Origin: Chara braunii
Lineage: Eukaryota > Streptophyta > Charophyceae > Charales > Characeae
Length of the DNA: 49,463 nt
Assembly (NCBI GenBank): GCA_003427395.1
Contig: BFEA01000546.1
Coordinates: 25,736-75,198 of the forward strand
Reading direction: 5' to 3'
The position numbers and the translations under genes are program-made. Numbering within the stretch: position 1 is the first letter of the stretch; each line of letters begins with the position of its first letter. Below are positions 1 through 9,220 of the stretch, one piece after another. Under the pieces are notes generated by a model, which had not been told where the DNA came from, ran no database searches, and saw only the letters and a list, made by a program, of their open reading frames with translations.

Positions 1-31
<31 letters not shown>

Positions 32-82
32 ACACACACACATGAACACACACAGACACACACATAAACACACACACACACA
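1..82. repeat. (CA)n microsatellite
   Basis: Nearly pure CA dinucleotide run with a few interruptions at the left edge of the window. Two T-runs follow at about 99-120. Confidence 0.95.
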
Positions 83-795
83 AGGTAGTTTTTGTACTTT
101 TTTTTTTCACTTTTTTTTTTCCACGTGTGTCGTGCCACGTGTCCGAGGCCCATTGGGCACGACCCGTTGATGGGATTTCAACGAGAAGCCCCCGTTGTAC
201 CGTTCAACGGGGATTCAACTCGGGCCTCATGGCCGTTCAACGGGTTCAACGGAGTTGAATAAATCCCGTTGCGAGTTGAATGGACACACAGTGTATTCTG
301 ATGCTCGCGTAATTGGGATTTTTTCATAGGACGTTTGAATGATTTTGTGTGTTTTTGATCCCTAATTGAAATTCGACTTAGTTTTCAATCCGTAGTTTCT
401 GGGTAAGATTCCTTATCTGAGATTCGCAAATTAGAGTTTAATTTGTAATTTCTGAGAAAGATTCATAATCGGAAATTCGTAAATCTAAGCTTTGCTCTGA
501 TCTCAATGAACGATTACTCAATTTTGAACTGATGTTGAAAATCGAAATTTTTGGTATTCTGTTTTTTTCTATTCTTCAGTCTCTTGATACAGATACTCAT
601 AAATCAGATTTCAAATTCTAATATCTTGATTCTTAACAATGACTGTAACTCGGTTTTAAATTCGGATTGCATGAACTTTACCTCTCATGAGTCAGTTTTG
701 GCTTAGGGTAGGCAGGCGAAGGATCTAATTAGTATTTGTGGTTTGGGTAAGGTTGGCAAGTTTCAGATGGTGGATCACTTTCGTTTTTCTTCTGC
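83..795. other. Non-coding stretch with a TTCAACGGG motif cluster
   Basis: No convincing gene. Two CACGTG sites lie at about 122-142. Between about 165 and 290 the motif TTCAACGGG and its complement CCCGTTGA recur in both orientations, forming a small self-complementary cluster. From 290 to 795 the DNA is AT-rich with no further structure noticed. Confidence 0.5.
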
Positions 796-1162
796 GAACT
801 ATGTGGTGGAGGAGGTTGGCTTGTCGCAAGAGGAAGTCGAGGGTTGTCTGCCTTCACTTTTCTTCATTTTGTGAACTATGTGTGAAGGAGGTCGGCTTGT
901 CGTGGGATGCAGTTGAATAAGGGGGTCTAGGAGTTGTCTTTTACCTACCTATGAAACAGGCGTGGGACTGAAGTGGAGGGGGTAGGGTGCTGCGCCTGTT
1001 TTGCGATGGAGTGAACTACTTTTTCCTCCTCCTTCGAACTATGTGGTGGAGGAGGTCGGCTTGTCGTAGGAAGAGGAAGAATTGAAGTCTGCTTTTCATC
1101 GCTAGGGGATTTTGCTGAGGTCGTTGGTCCCGAACTATGTGGTGGAGGAGGTCGGCTCGTCG
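796..1162 (+). repeat. Four interspersed copies of a 31-bp motif
   Basis: A motif beginning GAACTATGTGGTGGAGGAGG and ending GGCTTGTCG occurs at about 796, 873, 1036 and 1132 with few mismatches. Spacing is irregular (77, 163 and 96 bp). Short open frames across it are by-products of the repeat and are not taken as genes. Confidence 0.75.
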
Positions 1163-1730
1163 GGAGATGAAGAAGAGTAGCCTGAGTAGGGGGTGAAAGG
1201 GAATGGGAGGAGGGTTGACTGTTTTCTTTTCAAACAAAAAAAAATCTCAAAAAATAGATCTCAGTGTTGGTCATACGCGGATGGCTGATTGATGGTCTTA
1301 AGAATGTTTTTGGACTCTTGGGATTCCTAGCAACACTTCTTAGGTGGCTTTGATGCTGTTATACTCAGTGACCTGCGGATGTTCGATGCCCAGAACGACG
1401 CTGGCTGGTGCTGGGGTGTTGCCCTGCGACCTGCTGACGCAGGAGCATGAGGCCTGGTAGATGGGGATGCTTTGGGGTGGGCATTCCACGGGACAACTAA
1501 GGGTTGATGCTGGGACAACGCTGGTCGGAGCTGGAGTGAGTTCTGTTGCCCTGTAACCCAGCAGGATGTGGGGGTGTGAGACCTGGAAGAGCTCGGCAGG
1601 GAGTAGGACAGTGTTGGAGTGCTTTGGAAGGGTTTGTTAGGGATTTCAAGAGTTTTTGAGCACTTGTAGGACCTATGAGGTTTATTTCTATGTTTTCCGT
1701 ATTGCTTAGACGGTTTCTCAAGAGACCGAG
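1163..1730. other. Non-coding, weak internal duplication
   Basis: No gene supported. The segment at about 1393-1460 resembles 1512-1585 (ACGCTGGNNGGNGCTGG followed by a TTGCCCTG and CAGGANNNTG pattern), suggesting an old duplication. Open frames on the minus strand here are rich in Pro and Ser and look like composition artefacts. Confidence 0.4.
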
Positions 1731-2160
1731 GTGAGTGGGAGAAGGAGAAGGTGGGATATTACGCGTCCTACTAGCAAGGGGGCTAGCTTGTAGGACGGGA
1801 ATAGGGCACAGCAGCAGCGGAGATGGTGGCTCTGCTGCAGTAAGTCTTGCTGGAGTGGGGTACAGGGGATGGTTTGGGGGGTCTGAGTCTTTTAGGTGAG
1901 TGGGAGAAGTAGATGGTGGGATATCAAGCATCCAACTACCGTCTTCCCCCGAACACAACGCACCCTGTTAATTAATGTATGCAAGCTACGTTTCCGGGCC
2001 GGTACAGCCATAATGAGAGTGCGTTGTGTTCGGGGGAAGACGGTAGTGCTGGGTCTAGCTGGTAGGATGGAAATAGGGTACAGCAGCAACGGAGATGGTG
2101 GCTCTGTTGCCGTAAGTCTTGCCGGAGTGAGGTAAAGAGGATTGATGGTTGGCTCCTGAG
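1731..2160 (+). repeat. Tandem duplication, second unit interrupted by a MITE
   Basis: Unit 1 (about 1731-1890) starts GTGAGTGGGAGAAGGAGAAG and continues through a CAGCAGCGGAGATGGTGGCT block. Unit 2 repeats this at about 1894-1936 and 2046-2150 and is split by the 105-bp element at 1939-2043. The uninterrupted first unit serves as an empty-site comparison: it reads ...ACTAGCAAGG where unit 2 reads ...ACTA, element, TAGTGCTGG. Confidence 0.75.
1939..2043. mobile_element. 105-bp MITE, family 1, TA target duplication
   Basis: Terminal inverted repeats of about 27 bp start CCGTCTTCCCCCGAACACAA at the left, with the exact complement at the right. The element is flanked by TA on each side (1937-1938 and 2044-2045). 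The paralogous unit at 1731-1890 shows the empty TA site. Size, inverted repeats, TA duplication and lack of coding capacity fit a non-autonomous Tc1/mariner-type (Stowaway-like) MITE. Superfamily is inferred from the TA alone. Related copies lie at 36738-37121, about 37955 and 39164. Confidence 0.85.
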
Positions 2161-2438
2161 TTGGTTTCTCAATTTTGTCCAATTCTGAAGTTTGTCCTAG
2201 TAATCTCCTAAGTAGCTCCAATTCTCTTAGCCAAAGCCCGGTAATGGCCCCGGCATCTCAAACTTTCTAAATTCTATGTAACCTTCCATATGGGACGCTG
2301 GGCCCGCTTCCCAGCTCCTAGCACGTGCTGCTCCCCACGAATAGATTGGAGCTTTTTTCCATTTACAAAAAAAAAAGAAAAAAGAAAAAGCACTGCATGT
2401 AGAACAGAACAACATGAGTCGAAACTCTTTATGTAAAT

Positions 2439-2812
2439 CTCTTCCGCACACACCCAAGGGGGCTGGTTCAGCTTCTTCTCTATCTTTATTTCCAGGGCTG
2501 AATGGGGGGCGGGGGTGTAATGGGTTCACCTTGGCTGTCCCGAACCACCACATGTAGCTGTACTCCTGTGGTCTCTTCCACGCCCAAAGGGGATGGTTCA
2601 GCTTCTTCTGGGTCTCTGTCTCCAGGGCGGGGGTGGGGGGATGGGGGGTTAAGGGGTTCAACTTGGCTGTTCTGGTCCACATGTTACTGTTAGGGGCTAG
2701 ATCCTGTGGTCACTTCCGCTCCCAAGAGGGATGGTTCAGTTTCTTGTCTCTCTTCATTTCCGGGGGAGGGCGGGGGCGGTTGAGGGCGTTAAAGGGTTCA
2801 ACGAATACCTGA
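2439..2812 (+). repeat. Three-unit promoter tandem repeat upstream of cupin 1
   Basis: Units start at about 2439, 2573 and 2711 (134 and 138 bp, the last partial). Each contains CTCTTCCNC, CCCAAGGGGGATGGTTCAG, a TCTCTATCTTTATTTCCAGG stretch, a G-rich tract and GGGTTCAACTTGGCTGT. The same three-unit arrangement lies upstream of cupin 2, so it predates the gene duplication. Confidence 0.8.
2625..2656 (+). promoter_or_regulatory. G-quadruplex-capable tract in the cupin 1 promoter
   Basis: Four or more runs of 4-6 G separated by 1-4 nt (pattern G5-T-G6-AT-G6-TTAA-G4) about 410 bp upstream of the ATG. A matching tract lies at 31601-31628 before cupin 2, and weaker G-rich tracts occupy the other repeat units. 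Function is inferred only. Confidence 0.45.
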
Positions 2813-2882
2813 CCGTCGCGCCTGGGCTACCGCACGGACAGGGAGGACAAGTGAGTATAGTAGGCGATAGAAAATGTCGCTG

Positions 2883-2890
2883 TATTTATT
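2883..2890 (+). promoter_or_regulatory. TATA-like box of cupin 1
   Basis: TATTTATT lies 172 bp upstream of the ATG in a block conserved with cupin 2, where the aligned sequence is TATTTATAG. Position and conservation suggest the core promoter, implying a 5' UTR of roughly 140 nt. Confidence 0.4.
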
Positions 2891-3061
2891 GAGAAGTGGC
2901 TCGTCTTTCTTGTCATCGAGTGCTGAGTGAGAGGCAACCGGAGCGGGAGGCATGCTTGGGAACGGAGTGCGTAAGCGCCTTGACTGCGCGACGTTCGTTT
3001 ATTTTGCTCGTCTTCCGTTCGAATCGTTGTTCGTCTCCGTTGTTATCCACCTGTGACCACC

Positions 3062-4417
3062 ATGAAGCTTGCAGACGCGATGACCTTCCTCCTCGTGGCG
3101 CTCTGCGCCGCGTCAGCAGTCGCAGCGGCAGCTGGCGGAGGACATGCTTCCTCTCAGTACCTCAGGCATACGAGTGATCTTCGAGAGCTGATNAAGGCGG
3201 AAGGCGGGTCGGTGAGTAGCTGGGGAGGNNCTCTGGAGGAGNTCCCCAATGCCTCNCTGGGAGCAGGAATNGTAACGTTGGAGGGCGGCTTCATGATGCT
3301 GCCCGAGTACTCCGACTGCCATTACCTTCTCTACGTGCTTGAAGGTTCCGCCCACGTGGGACTGATGTCTCCTGTCGGGTTCCCAACCAATGCCAGGAGG
3401 ATCGAGCAAGGGGATGTGTTCGCGATTCCCCGAGGCTGGGTGAGCTGGGCCGTNAACTGCGGAAATTCTCGGCTGCGGGCGTTCGTTGCNTGGGACACNT
3501 CGGAGGGTCGTCANCCAGGGGAGTGCACGCACTTTCATCTGGCGGGCGCGTCGTCGACCTCCACTGCAGCAGCGGAGCANCAGAAGGACACGGGTTCGAT
3601 TCTTCGCGGATTCAGCAAGGATCTGCTGGCCAAAGCGTGGAACGTGGACGTCAGCCACGTGGAGCGGCTGCTGCGGTCCCAGCACGGGAGCGCCATCGTC
3701 AGACTTCCTTCTCGCTCAGCGANCAGCCCCGCCACGTGTCACAACGTGGTCAATCAGGCNGCCCAGACANGGACGACAACATCGNCAATNAGTCAGNTGN
3801 CGATGGCGGTGGGCNTGGGANTGAGNGATNACGTCANNGGAGANCAAGGGGCATCCTNNACGTCCGGTCTCTNGNCGCNTNCNGGTGGCGAGTTCGTGTA
3901 CGAGCTGGACAGATCGTCTGCTGACGTGGCAAACAAGGGCGGGAAGCTTTGGTTGCTGAATGCGCACCGAATGCCAGNGCTGCNTCAGCTGGGAATGGGN
4001 GCGTNCAGACTGTTCTTGNNGCCAGGNGCNGTGGTGGGCCCNGNGTGGTCNGTGAANGCGCACCACATCGTNNACATNATCAGAGGGAAGGGGCGCGTNC
4101 AGATCGCGGGNCCGGACGGGNGCAACGAGCTGGACGCGGAGGTGCGCGCAGGACAGGTGGTGGCGATCCCGCGCTTCTTCGCGGCGTTGAAGGTGGCGTC
4201 GGAGGAGGAGCCGTTGGAAATCATCTCGGTNACTTCGTCCTCCATGCCCTTGTCGTCCTTCCTCTCCGGATCGACTTCCTTGTTGAAGAACATGCCGTTG
4301 GAAGCGGTAACCCACGCGTTCAACGTCGACAGGGAGCTGGAGGAGAAGTTCAGGGAGAAGAGGAGGGAGGTCACCGCCATCCTGCCGCAGTCGCAATCGG
4401 AGAGTCCCAAGGTATAG
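3062..4417 (+). CDS. 11S-globulin-like bicupin storage protein, copy 1
   Basis: Encodes about 451 residues in one uninterrupted frame. The ATG at 3062 (context ACCACCATGAAG) is chosen because copy 2 starts at the same MKL, although the frame is open slightly further upstream. A hydrophobic signal peptide (MKLADAMTFLLVALC, then an Ala-rich stretch) precedes the N-terminal cupin barrel, recognisable by LPEYSDCHYLLYVLEG and RIEQGDVFAIPRGWVSW. A linker and a C-terminal cupin (QIAGPDG-type loop, AGQVVAIPRFFAALKVAS) follow, then the helical 11S signature SFLSGSTSLLKNMPLE. Family knowledge: such proteins form trimers or hexamers stored in vacuoles or secreted, and do not use the enzymatic metal site. 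Fifty-one isolated Ns between 3193 and 4231 hide many residues. Outside them the protein nearly equals copy 2. Lack of introns is unusual for 11S genes. The gene is probably functional, but its sequence may be a consensus of paralogous reads. Confidence 0.85.
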   Translation: MKLADAMTFLLVALCAASAVAAAAGGGHASSQYLRHTSDLRELXKAEGGSVSSWGXXLEEXPNAXLGAGXVTLEGGFMMLPEYSDCHYLLYVLEGSAHVGLMSPVGFPTNARRIEQGDVFAIPRGWVSWAXNCGNSRLRAFVXWDXSEGRXPGECTHFHLAGASSTSTAAAEXQKDTGSILRGFSKDLLAKAWNVDVSHVERLLRSQHGSAIVRLPSRSAXSPATCHNVVNQXAQTXTTTSXXSQXXMAVGXGXXDXVXGXQGASXTSGLXXXXGGEFVYELDRSSADVANKGGKLWLLNAHRMPXLXQLGMXAXRLFLXPXXVVGXXWXVXAHHIXXXIRGKGRXQIAXPDGXNELDAEVRAGQVVAIPRFFAALKVASEEEPLEIISXTSSSMPLSSFLSGSTSLLKNMPLEAVTHAFNVDRELEEKFREKRREVTAILPQSQSESPKV

Positions 4418-4739
4418 CTCGATGGGATCGTCCTCGAAGCTCCTGTCGTCGCTTCTGTCATGTCGAGGTTCCCTCTCGAGAGTATGCGTGTGTAGGTCAT
4501 AGCTAGTCCAGGTAGCTGCTGTCGTGTCGAGGTTCTCTCGTGTGACGTATGCGTGTGGAGGTAAGAATAATATGGGTGCACAATACCGACAGGGAAGTAG
4601 CGGGGAACTTTAGGGAGAAGGGGAGGGTCATAACCACTAATCGCATTCTGGTGAACGCGGTTCTGCCACAATCGGAGTTTCAGAACATTATGTGAAATAG
4701 CATTTGGTACAGTGATTGGCGTGGATAGAATATTCACTT

Positions 4740-5215
4740 CTGAGACGCATGTGACGTGAATTGCGGTCAGATTCCAAAAGTTTGGAGTCCAATGTGACGT
4801 TAATTGCGGTCAGACTCCAAGAAAAACGAAGTCACTCCAAGAGAGTGACTGTAGAATATCGTATCTGGGACGCATGATGACGCATGTGACGTGAATTGCG
4901 GTCAGATTTGTAAAATCCAAGTCCAAGTAGAGTTGATGTACACTTCATTGCGAGTAGCATCGCTCCCGGTTTAGAATTAGATTCCAAATAGTAAAGGAGT
5001 CCAAGTCGAGCGAATGTAGAATAGGCATATCTGGGACGCATGTAACGTGAATTGCGGTCAGATTCCGAGAAAGTTGATGTACACTTGAGTGCGAGTAGCA
5101 TCGCTCCCGGTTTAGAGGTAGATTCCAAATAGCGAAGAAGTCTTCAAGTCGAGCGAATTTAGAATAGCCAATTCTGGGATGCATGTGACGTCAATTGCGG
5201 TCAGATTCCGAGAAT
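4740..5215 (+). repeat. Degenerate array, GAATTGCGGTCAGATTCC unit
   Basis: Five imperfect copies of TGGGACGCATGTGACGTGAA followed by TTGCGGTCAGATTCC lie at about 4741, 4788, 4860, 5028 and 5170. Two longer units share a GCATCGCTCCCGGTTTAGA segment at about 4962 and 5099. Minus-strand open frames here simply translate the repeat. Related units occur downstream of cupin 2. Confidence 0.7.
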
Positions 5216-5349
5216 CGAAGTCCGAGGGAGTGAACTTGGACTTGGTTGCTGCAAGTAGAATCGGTTCATCATTGCACCGTGTAGGTGTAATCTGGCTCAT
5301 CGTCCCAGGAGTGCTCTGAGGGAAAATGACGCTTACACGAAGGAGAGAA

Positions 5350-5440
5350 TGGACACGTGGAGGGACGAATTGACACGTGGCGAAGGGTCCTGGGGTCGTT
5401 GGACCGATACGTGTGCGAGGGAGGGGAGTTGACACGTGCT
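5350..5440. promoter_or_regulatory. Cluster of CACGTG (G-box) sites 3' of cupin 1
   Basis: CACGTG occurs at about 5354, 5374 and 5433, with a TACGTG at 5408, each within GACACGTGG-like context. The core matches bZIP/bHLH and abscisic-acid-response elements of land plants. The downstream flank of cupin 2 has a matching cluster. No gene start is evident nearby, so a regulatory role is speculative. Confidence 0.4.
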
Positions 5441-5720
5441 CAGAGGGGGGAATCTGAGTGTCAGTGCCCACAGATTCAACGAGTTACGATGAACACTCTT
5501 TCCTCATGTCTCGCAGCGACCTTGAACAGACAATGAGTTAACGACTAACACTCTTTCCTGATGTTGGGTGATTGAGACGGTGTTCTTGGTAACGAGTTAA
5601 CGATACTCTGCTTGGTAAGCGGCTTGCTCCGCCGTGTTGAGGAGTGTTTAAGGGTCGGTCGTTGGTGAGCGAGGAACAGTGACCTCGTTCGGTCTGCGTG
5701 GGCAGGGCTCTGTGTCAGCA

Positions 5721-7206
5721 GCTTCGAGTGGGTTCAGTGCGTCCTTTTGGAACGGCTTGGAAGATGCCATGTGCATGCGTAGTGCCTCTCATCCTTTTGA
5801 AACGGCTTTTGAAACGGCTGGGAAGCTGTGTTTTGAGAGAATGTGCACTGTGTGCATGTGAGCACTATGTGTGCTCGGACAGTGGTTTGTGTAATCAGCT
5901 GTTTTTTGAGAGAATCTGCACTCAGTCTGTCGTTCAGTGTGGAGAAGTCATTTTTTGGAATTGGCTTGGAAGGTTCCTGTGTGTGATTTTGATTGATTGA
6001 CCAGTCATTTGCTTTGAGTGATTGACCAGTGATTGGTTTGGTGTACACCCACGAAATGTTGAAGTATAGAGTCGTCAGTACGGATTATAATCGATTCGGA
6101 TGAGTAAATACTGGGGCGGGTCAGTGTGAAGATGATGTATCGTCTTTCGGGACATCTGTTAAAGCTGGAATGATGCAGAGCAGAACGGATGGTTCCTTGT
6201 GAGTTTGAATGAAAATAAAAATCGTAATGAAGGATAGAAGTGAAAGTCACAAAACCAGAAAGTGAGGGAAAAAAGCGAAGGAAAGCCAAGAAAAATGGAT
6301 GGGCAGTGGGAATGTTGACCAGGTGCTTAAACCAACAATACTAGGCCCAGCTATCGGCCGTGGGAAAAAAATAGAGTAGAAACGTTTTTGCTTGGATGAA
6401 TTTGGGCGCTCTTGTAGTGACCCGTATGTGTCCTGAAATCGTGGCTGGTTAATAATCACGACTTCAGGAGGAACCGGTAGTGGAAGTGGTTTGGAGGGAG
6501 TACCCTTAGTGCCAGATCCCACTAGCCCCTATTGTTTATTTCTGACCGTTGATTTTCATTCGAGGGTGACAAATGAATAATCCAGGGTAGCGGGATCTGA
6601 CCCTATGTCTCACTACCGGAAGTGCCGTCTTGGGGCGAGTGAAACGCGCCCTTATCACGATTGACCGGGACATGGCCAATGTTGTTATATGAGGAAGAAG
6701 AGGGGTAGGGGTTATGTGTGAGAGAGAAGAGGGTAAACCAGCATCATGGTCAGTTTATCCGAGATTTTTTGGGAGGGTGAACTGGCGCATTGATTACCAT
6801 CGGTCTAACCGGGAATAGCCGTCGATACCGACCGGGAATAGCCGTCGATCTAGGCCCTCGCCGATTACTGACCTACTGTGGAAAAGGAGAATGAATCTCC
6901 AGCTAGAACATAATAGGAAGATGCAGTCCCAGAATGTTTGTTTTCTTGTGCATGCATATGGTGAACAGTAGAGCGAGCCCCTAATCTCCCTTTGCTGCTT
7001 GGAAATTTTATCGTCGTGTTCCGTTGTCTTCTGTCTTTTGGACGTGGGGTTTCATGGCTGTATGAAATCGGGTGTGTACAGCGACCGTCTTCTCCCGAGC
7101 AGAACACGTTCGTTTGTATACGTTTGTGGTCAGGTTTAGTCGCTTTCGGGCGAGAGCCGGAGAGGAGGCTTCGTCGAGCTTCAGCCCGCTAAATCTCTCT
7201 TTGCAC
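5721..7206. other. Gene-poor stretch
   Basis: No coding region supported. It contains a possible MITE at 6512-6602 and a short direct repeat (ACCGGGAATAGCCGTCGAT at about 6808 and 6831). The sequence at 7083-7107 weakly resembles the family 1 MITE end. GTGATTGGTT-type motifs at 5990-6040 echo DNA near 35300-35420. Confidence 0.4.
6512..6602. mobile_element. Possible MITE related to family 2
   Basis: Inverted ends GATCCCACTAGCCCC (6515) and the complement of GGGTAGCGGGATC (6585-6597) enclose a CCGTTGATTTTC segment. The complement of a similar segment lies inside the family 2 elements at 37269 and 38138. The ends are imperfect and no target duplication is clear. Confidence 0.3.
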
Positions 7207-7278
7207 CTCGGGGCCTTAGCTCAGTTGGGACGTCCATTGAACTGTTGAAATACAGACCCAAGTTCGAAACCAGATTCA
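7207..7278 (+). other. tRNA-like SINE head or tRNA pseudogene
   Basis: An A-box match TAGCTCAGTTGG (7214-7225) and a B-box match AGTTCGAAACC (7262-7272) sit at tRNA spacing. The D-stem 3' side and acceptor pairing are not intact, so this is not a functional tRNA. A tRNA-derived SINE head is the likeliest reading. No poly(A) tail or target duplication was identified. Confidence 0.45.
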
Positions 7279-7545
7279 GTCAAAATTAAAACGGAAGGTC
7301 GCACTTGCGAATGGGCTAGGGCCATTTCATGATCTGTGAAAGATGATTACACCCGATGATTGTCGCTCTCGAATGGATCGTTTATTATTGCCGCCGTGAC
7401 GCTGTCTATATATATATATATACAGTTTTATTAAGTTCCTTCTGCTGTGCAGATACAGATTGGTAGTGTCTCCCGCTGTGTATTTACATAATGGAAGATT
7501 ACGGCTACAATGAGTGGACTGCTGTGTACATAGACTGAAAGTTGG

Positions 7546-8092
7546 GATAATCGGTAGAAGGCGCCCACAAAGTTTAGCCGTTCGGTACTGCCGGCCCAAT
7601 GACTCGCATGTCGGGTACTACAGGCCCACGCGTCGTTCCGAGGGCCGTACGGGATCATGAATCGGGTGCATAACAGTTCCAGATTCAATTATATTTAAAA
7701 GAGGCCGGCGGTGGTAACCCTGAAGTGTCGAATGAGGCCTACGTACGTGATTTTGAAAAAGAAGGGCCCTACCGGTTCATGAATCTGGCGGAAAAACAGC
7801 GCCAAATTCTTTAACCGGTGAAAACAGGCCCAGGGAGATGTGGCCACGGCGCCTACGTACGCGATTTTGAAAAAGAAGGGCCCTACCGGTTCATGAATCT
7901 GGCGCAAAAACAGCGCCAAATTCTTGAACCGGTGAAAACAGGCCCAGGGAGATGTGGCCACGGCGCCAAGGCGCCTCTCACCCAGGGGAAAGTTGTTTGG
8001 GCCGGTAGTACCAAACGGCCGAACTTTGGGTGGCCAAAACCGAAAAGGTTTTGGCGTGGGCTCTTTCTACCAATTATCCCCTGAAAGTTTCC
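7546..8092. mobile_element. Foldback element with about 55-100 bp inverted arms
   Basis: The left arm (7546-7601: GGATAATCGGTAG, CGCCCACAAAGTTTAGCCGT, CGGTACTGCCGGCCCAA) matches the complement of the right arm (7995-8092). Arms are about 80 percent alike by eye with a small insertion in the right one. The interior holds the 114-bp tandem duplication. No coding capacity is seen, and ends and target duplication are not resolved. Confidence 0.55.
7737..7968 (+). repeat. 114-bp tandem duplication inside the foldback element
   Basis: GCCTACGTACGTGATTTTGA at 7737 recurs at 7851 and the copies are nearly identical through GAGATGTGGCCACGGCGCC. The copies run head to tail. The translated frames on both strands are repetitive and not considered genes. 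Confidence 0.85.
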
Positions 8093-8419
8093 CCACATAG
8101 AGGATGATAGAGCTACAGTGAAGAACGATCTATTCGGGGGGAAAGATGGGGAGGAGGAAATACGAGTGCCAGCCGTCCTAAGGCGTTATGTCCCAGTGTG
8201 TCAACCTCGTTGTTCTAGCCGCGATGCAAGACAGGCCGGCACGAGGGGATGGAAGGCGTTCTCTAGTCTATAGATAGTCTACTTGTTTCTGGAAGTGATC
8301 GCTTCGCGGGTTTCAATATCGAGAATCGTATTCAATAGGGCGGCGCTATGGACGCTAGTGCGAGCAAATGATGACAGTGTTTCTGTTCACCATTGTGATG
8401 GTTCGTGTTTGTTTTCACA

Positions 8420-9075
8420 AACCGTGAGAGTTCGAACCTTTGACGCTATGGAAAGTACCATGTTTGATGGATCTATGTAATGGAATGTTTGTCTTTGGCA
8501 TAATCCGGAGTTGAAAGGCGAGACGGATCGAGAGAGTTCGAACTTGGACGCAATGGAAAGCATTTTCGAGGGATATCTATATGTAAGAACATGTGTTTCT
8601 TTGGCATAACCTGTGGCTAGAAGGCTAGAATAAGTGAGAGCAACAACCTTCTAAGTTGAAGGTCACAAGTTCAAATCCTGTAGGATGCTTTTGGGAGAGT
8701 GGCCGAGTGGTTAGGCCCAGTGTATTCAATAGGAGGCACAACGACTAATAGAGAGAGTTTGAACCTCGAGGCAATAGAAAGCATTTTCGATGTATCTATG
8801 TATGGAATGTTTGGCTTTGGCATAACCTGTAGTGAAAAAGCGAAGCTAAGCGAGAAATTTCGAGCTCCGATGCAATGGTGAACATTTTCGAGGGATCTAT
8901 GTTATGACATGTGTTTCTTTGGCATAACCTGTGGTTAGAAGAATAATTTATAGGCCAGTCTATTGAATAGGAGGCACAACGCAAAATGTAATGAGATGTG
9001 TTTCGTTGGCATAAACAGTAGCTGGAAGGCTAGAATAATAGATAGACCAGTCTATTCAATAGGAGGCACAGCAAT
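8420..9075 (+). repeat. Tandem array of tRNA-like (SINE-type) units
   Basis: Four or more diverged units contain a B-box-like GAGAGTTCGAACCT (about 8427, 8532, 8753, 8853) followed by CGCAATGGAAAGCATTTTCG, GGATCTATG and TTTCTTTGGCATAACC. One unit also has a Ser/Leu tRNA-like A-box region, GTGGCCGAGTGGTTAGG (8699-8715), giving tRNA-like spacing to its B-box. Another B-box-like motif, AAGTTCAAATCCTG, lies at 8667-8680. TATTCAATAGGAGGCACA recurs at 8724, 8963 and 9054. A tRNA-derived SINE with tandem insertion or duplication is inferred. Confidence 0.55.
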
Positions 9076-9220
9076 AGACAGGACAGACTTGATTGCAGCA
9101 GGACTTAATTCTTTTTAGATGAGCTGTGCTTTCAACAGTTGAGGAATGTTATGTAAGAAAGTTCACTGTGCAGGCAATCTTGTTGCCAGTTGGTGCGCAA
9201 AAAGTGCCGAAGGCCCCGAC
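8990..9220 (+). repeat. Dispersed repeat, left copy of a pair
   Basis: Matches 38295-38605 in order: TTGGCATAA, a CTATTC segment, GCACAGCAATAG, TTGATTGCAG, TTTTAGATGAGCTGTGCTTT, CAACAGTTGAGGAATGTT, ACTGTGCAGGCAATCTTGTT and GCAAAAAGTG. The offset (about 29.3 kb) is close to that of the cupin genes, so it may be part of the same segmental duplication. Confidence 0.75.

Larger units (their letters stand above)
2405..5720 (+). repeat. Segmental duplication, left copy (cupin 1 block)
   Basis: This block is paralogous and collinear with 31340-35215. Matching parts are the promoter repeats, the cupin coding region, the immediate 3' flank, an array around GAATTGCGGTCAGATTCC, a CACGTG cluster, and a final segment containing AGCGGCTTGCTCCG and CTCGTTCGGTCTGC. 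Similarity is high over the coding region and patchy outside it. No similarity was seen upstream of about 2405 against 31340. Further matching DNA reappears at 8990-9220 versus 38295-38605. Confidence 0.85.

Noticed and set aside
3200-3225. Possible intron donor GGTGAGTAG in cupin 1 and cupin 2
   Set aside because: The reading frame continues through it in both copies with conserved 11S-like residues on each side.
3113-4737. Long minus-strand and alternative-frame ORFs over the cupin genes
   Set aside because: Shadows of a GC-rich coding strand; only the chosen frame encodes recognisable cupin motifs.
5679-6048. Small Cys-rich plus-strand frames at 5679-6000
   Set aside because: Overlapping frames on both strands, no signal peptide pattern, no conservation with the paralogous 35200 region.
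7207-7278. Functional tRNA gene
   Set aside because: A- and B-boxes are present but the D-stem and acceptor stem do not pair, so only a tRNA-like relic is claimed.
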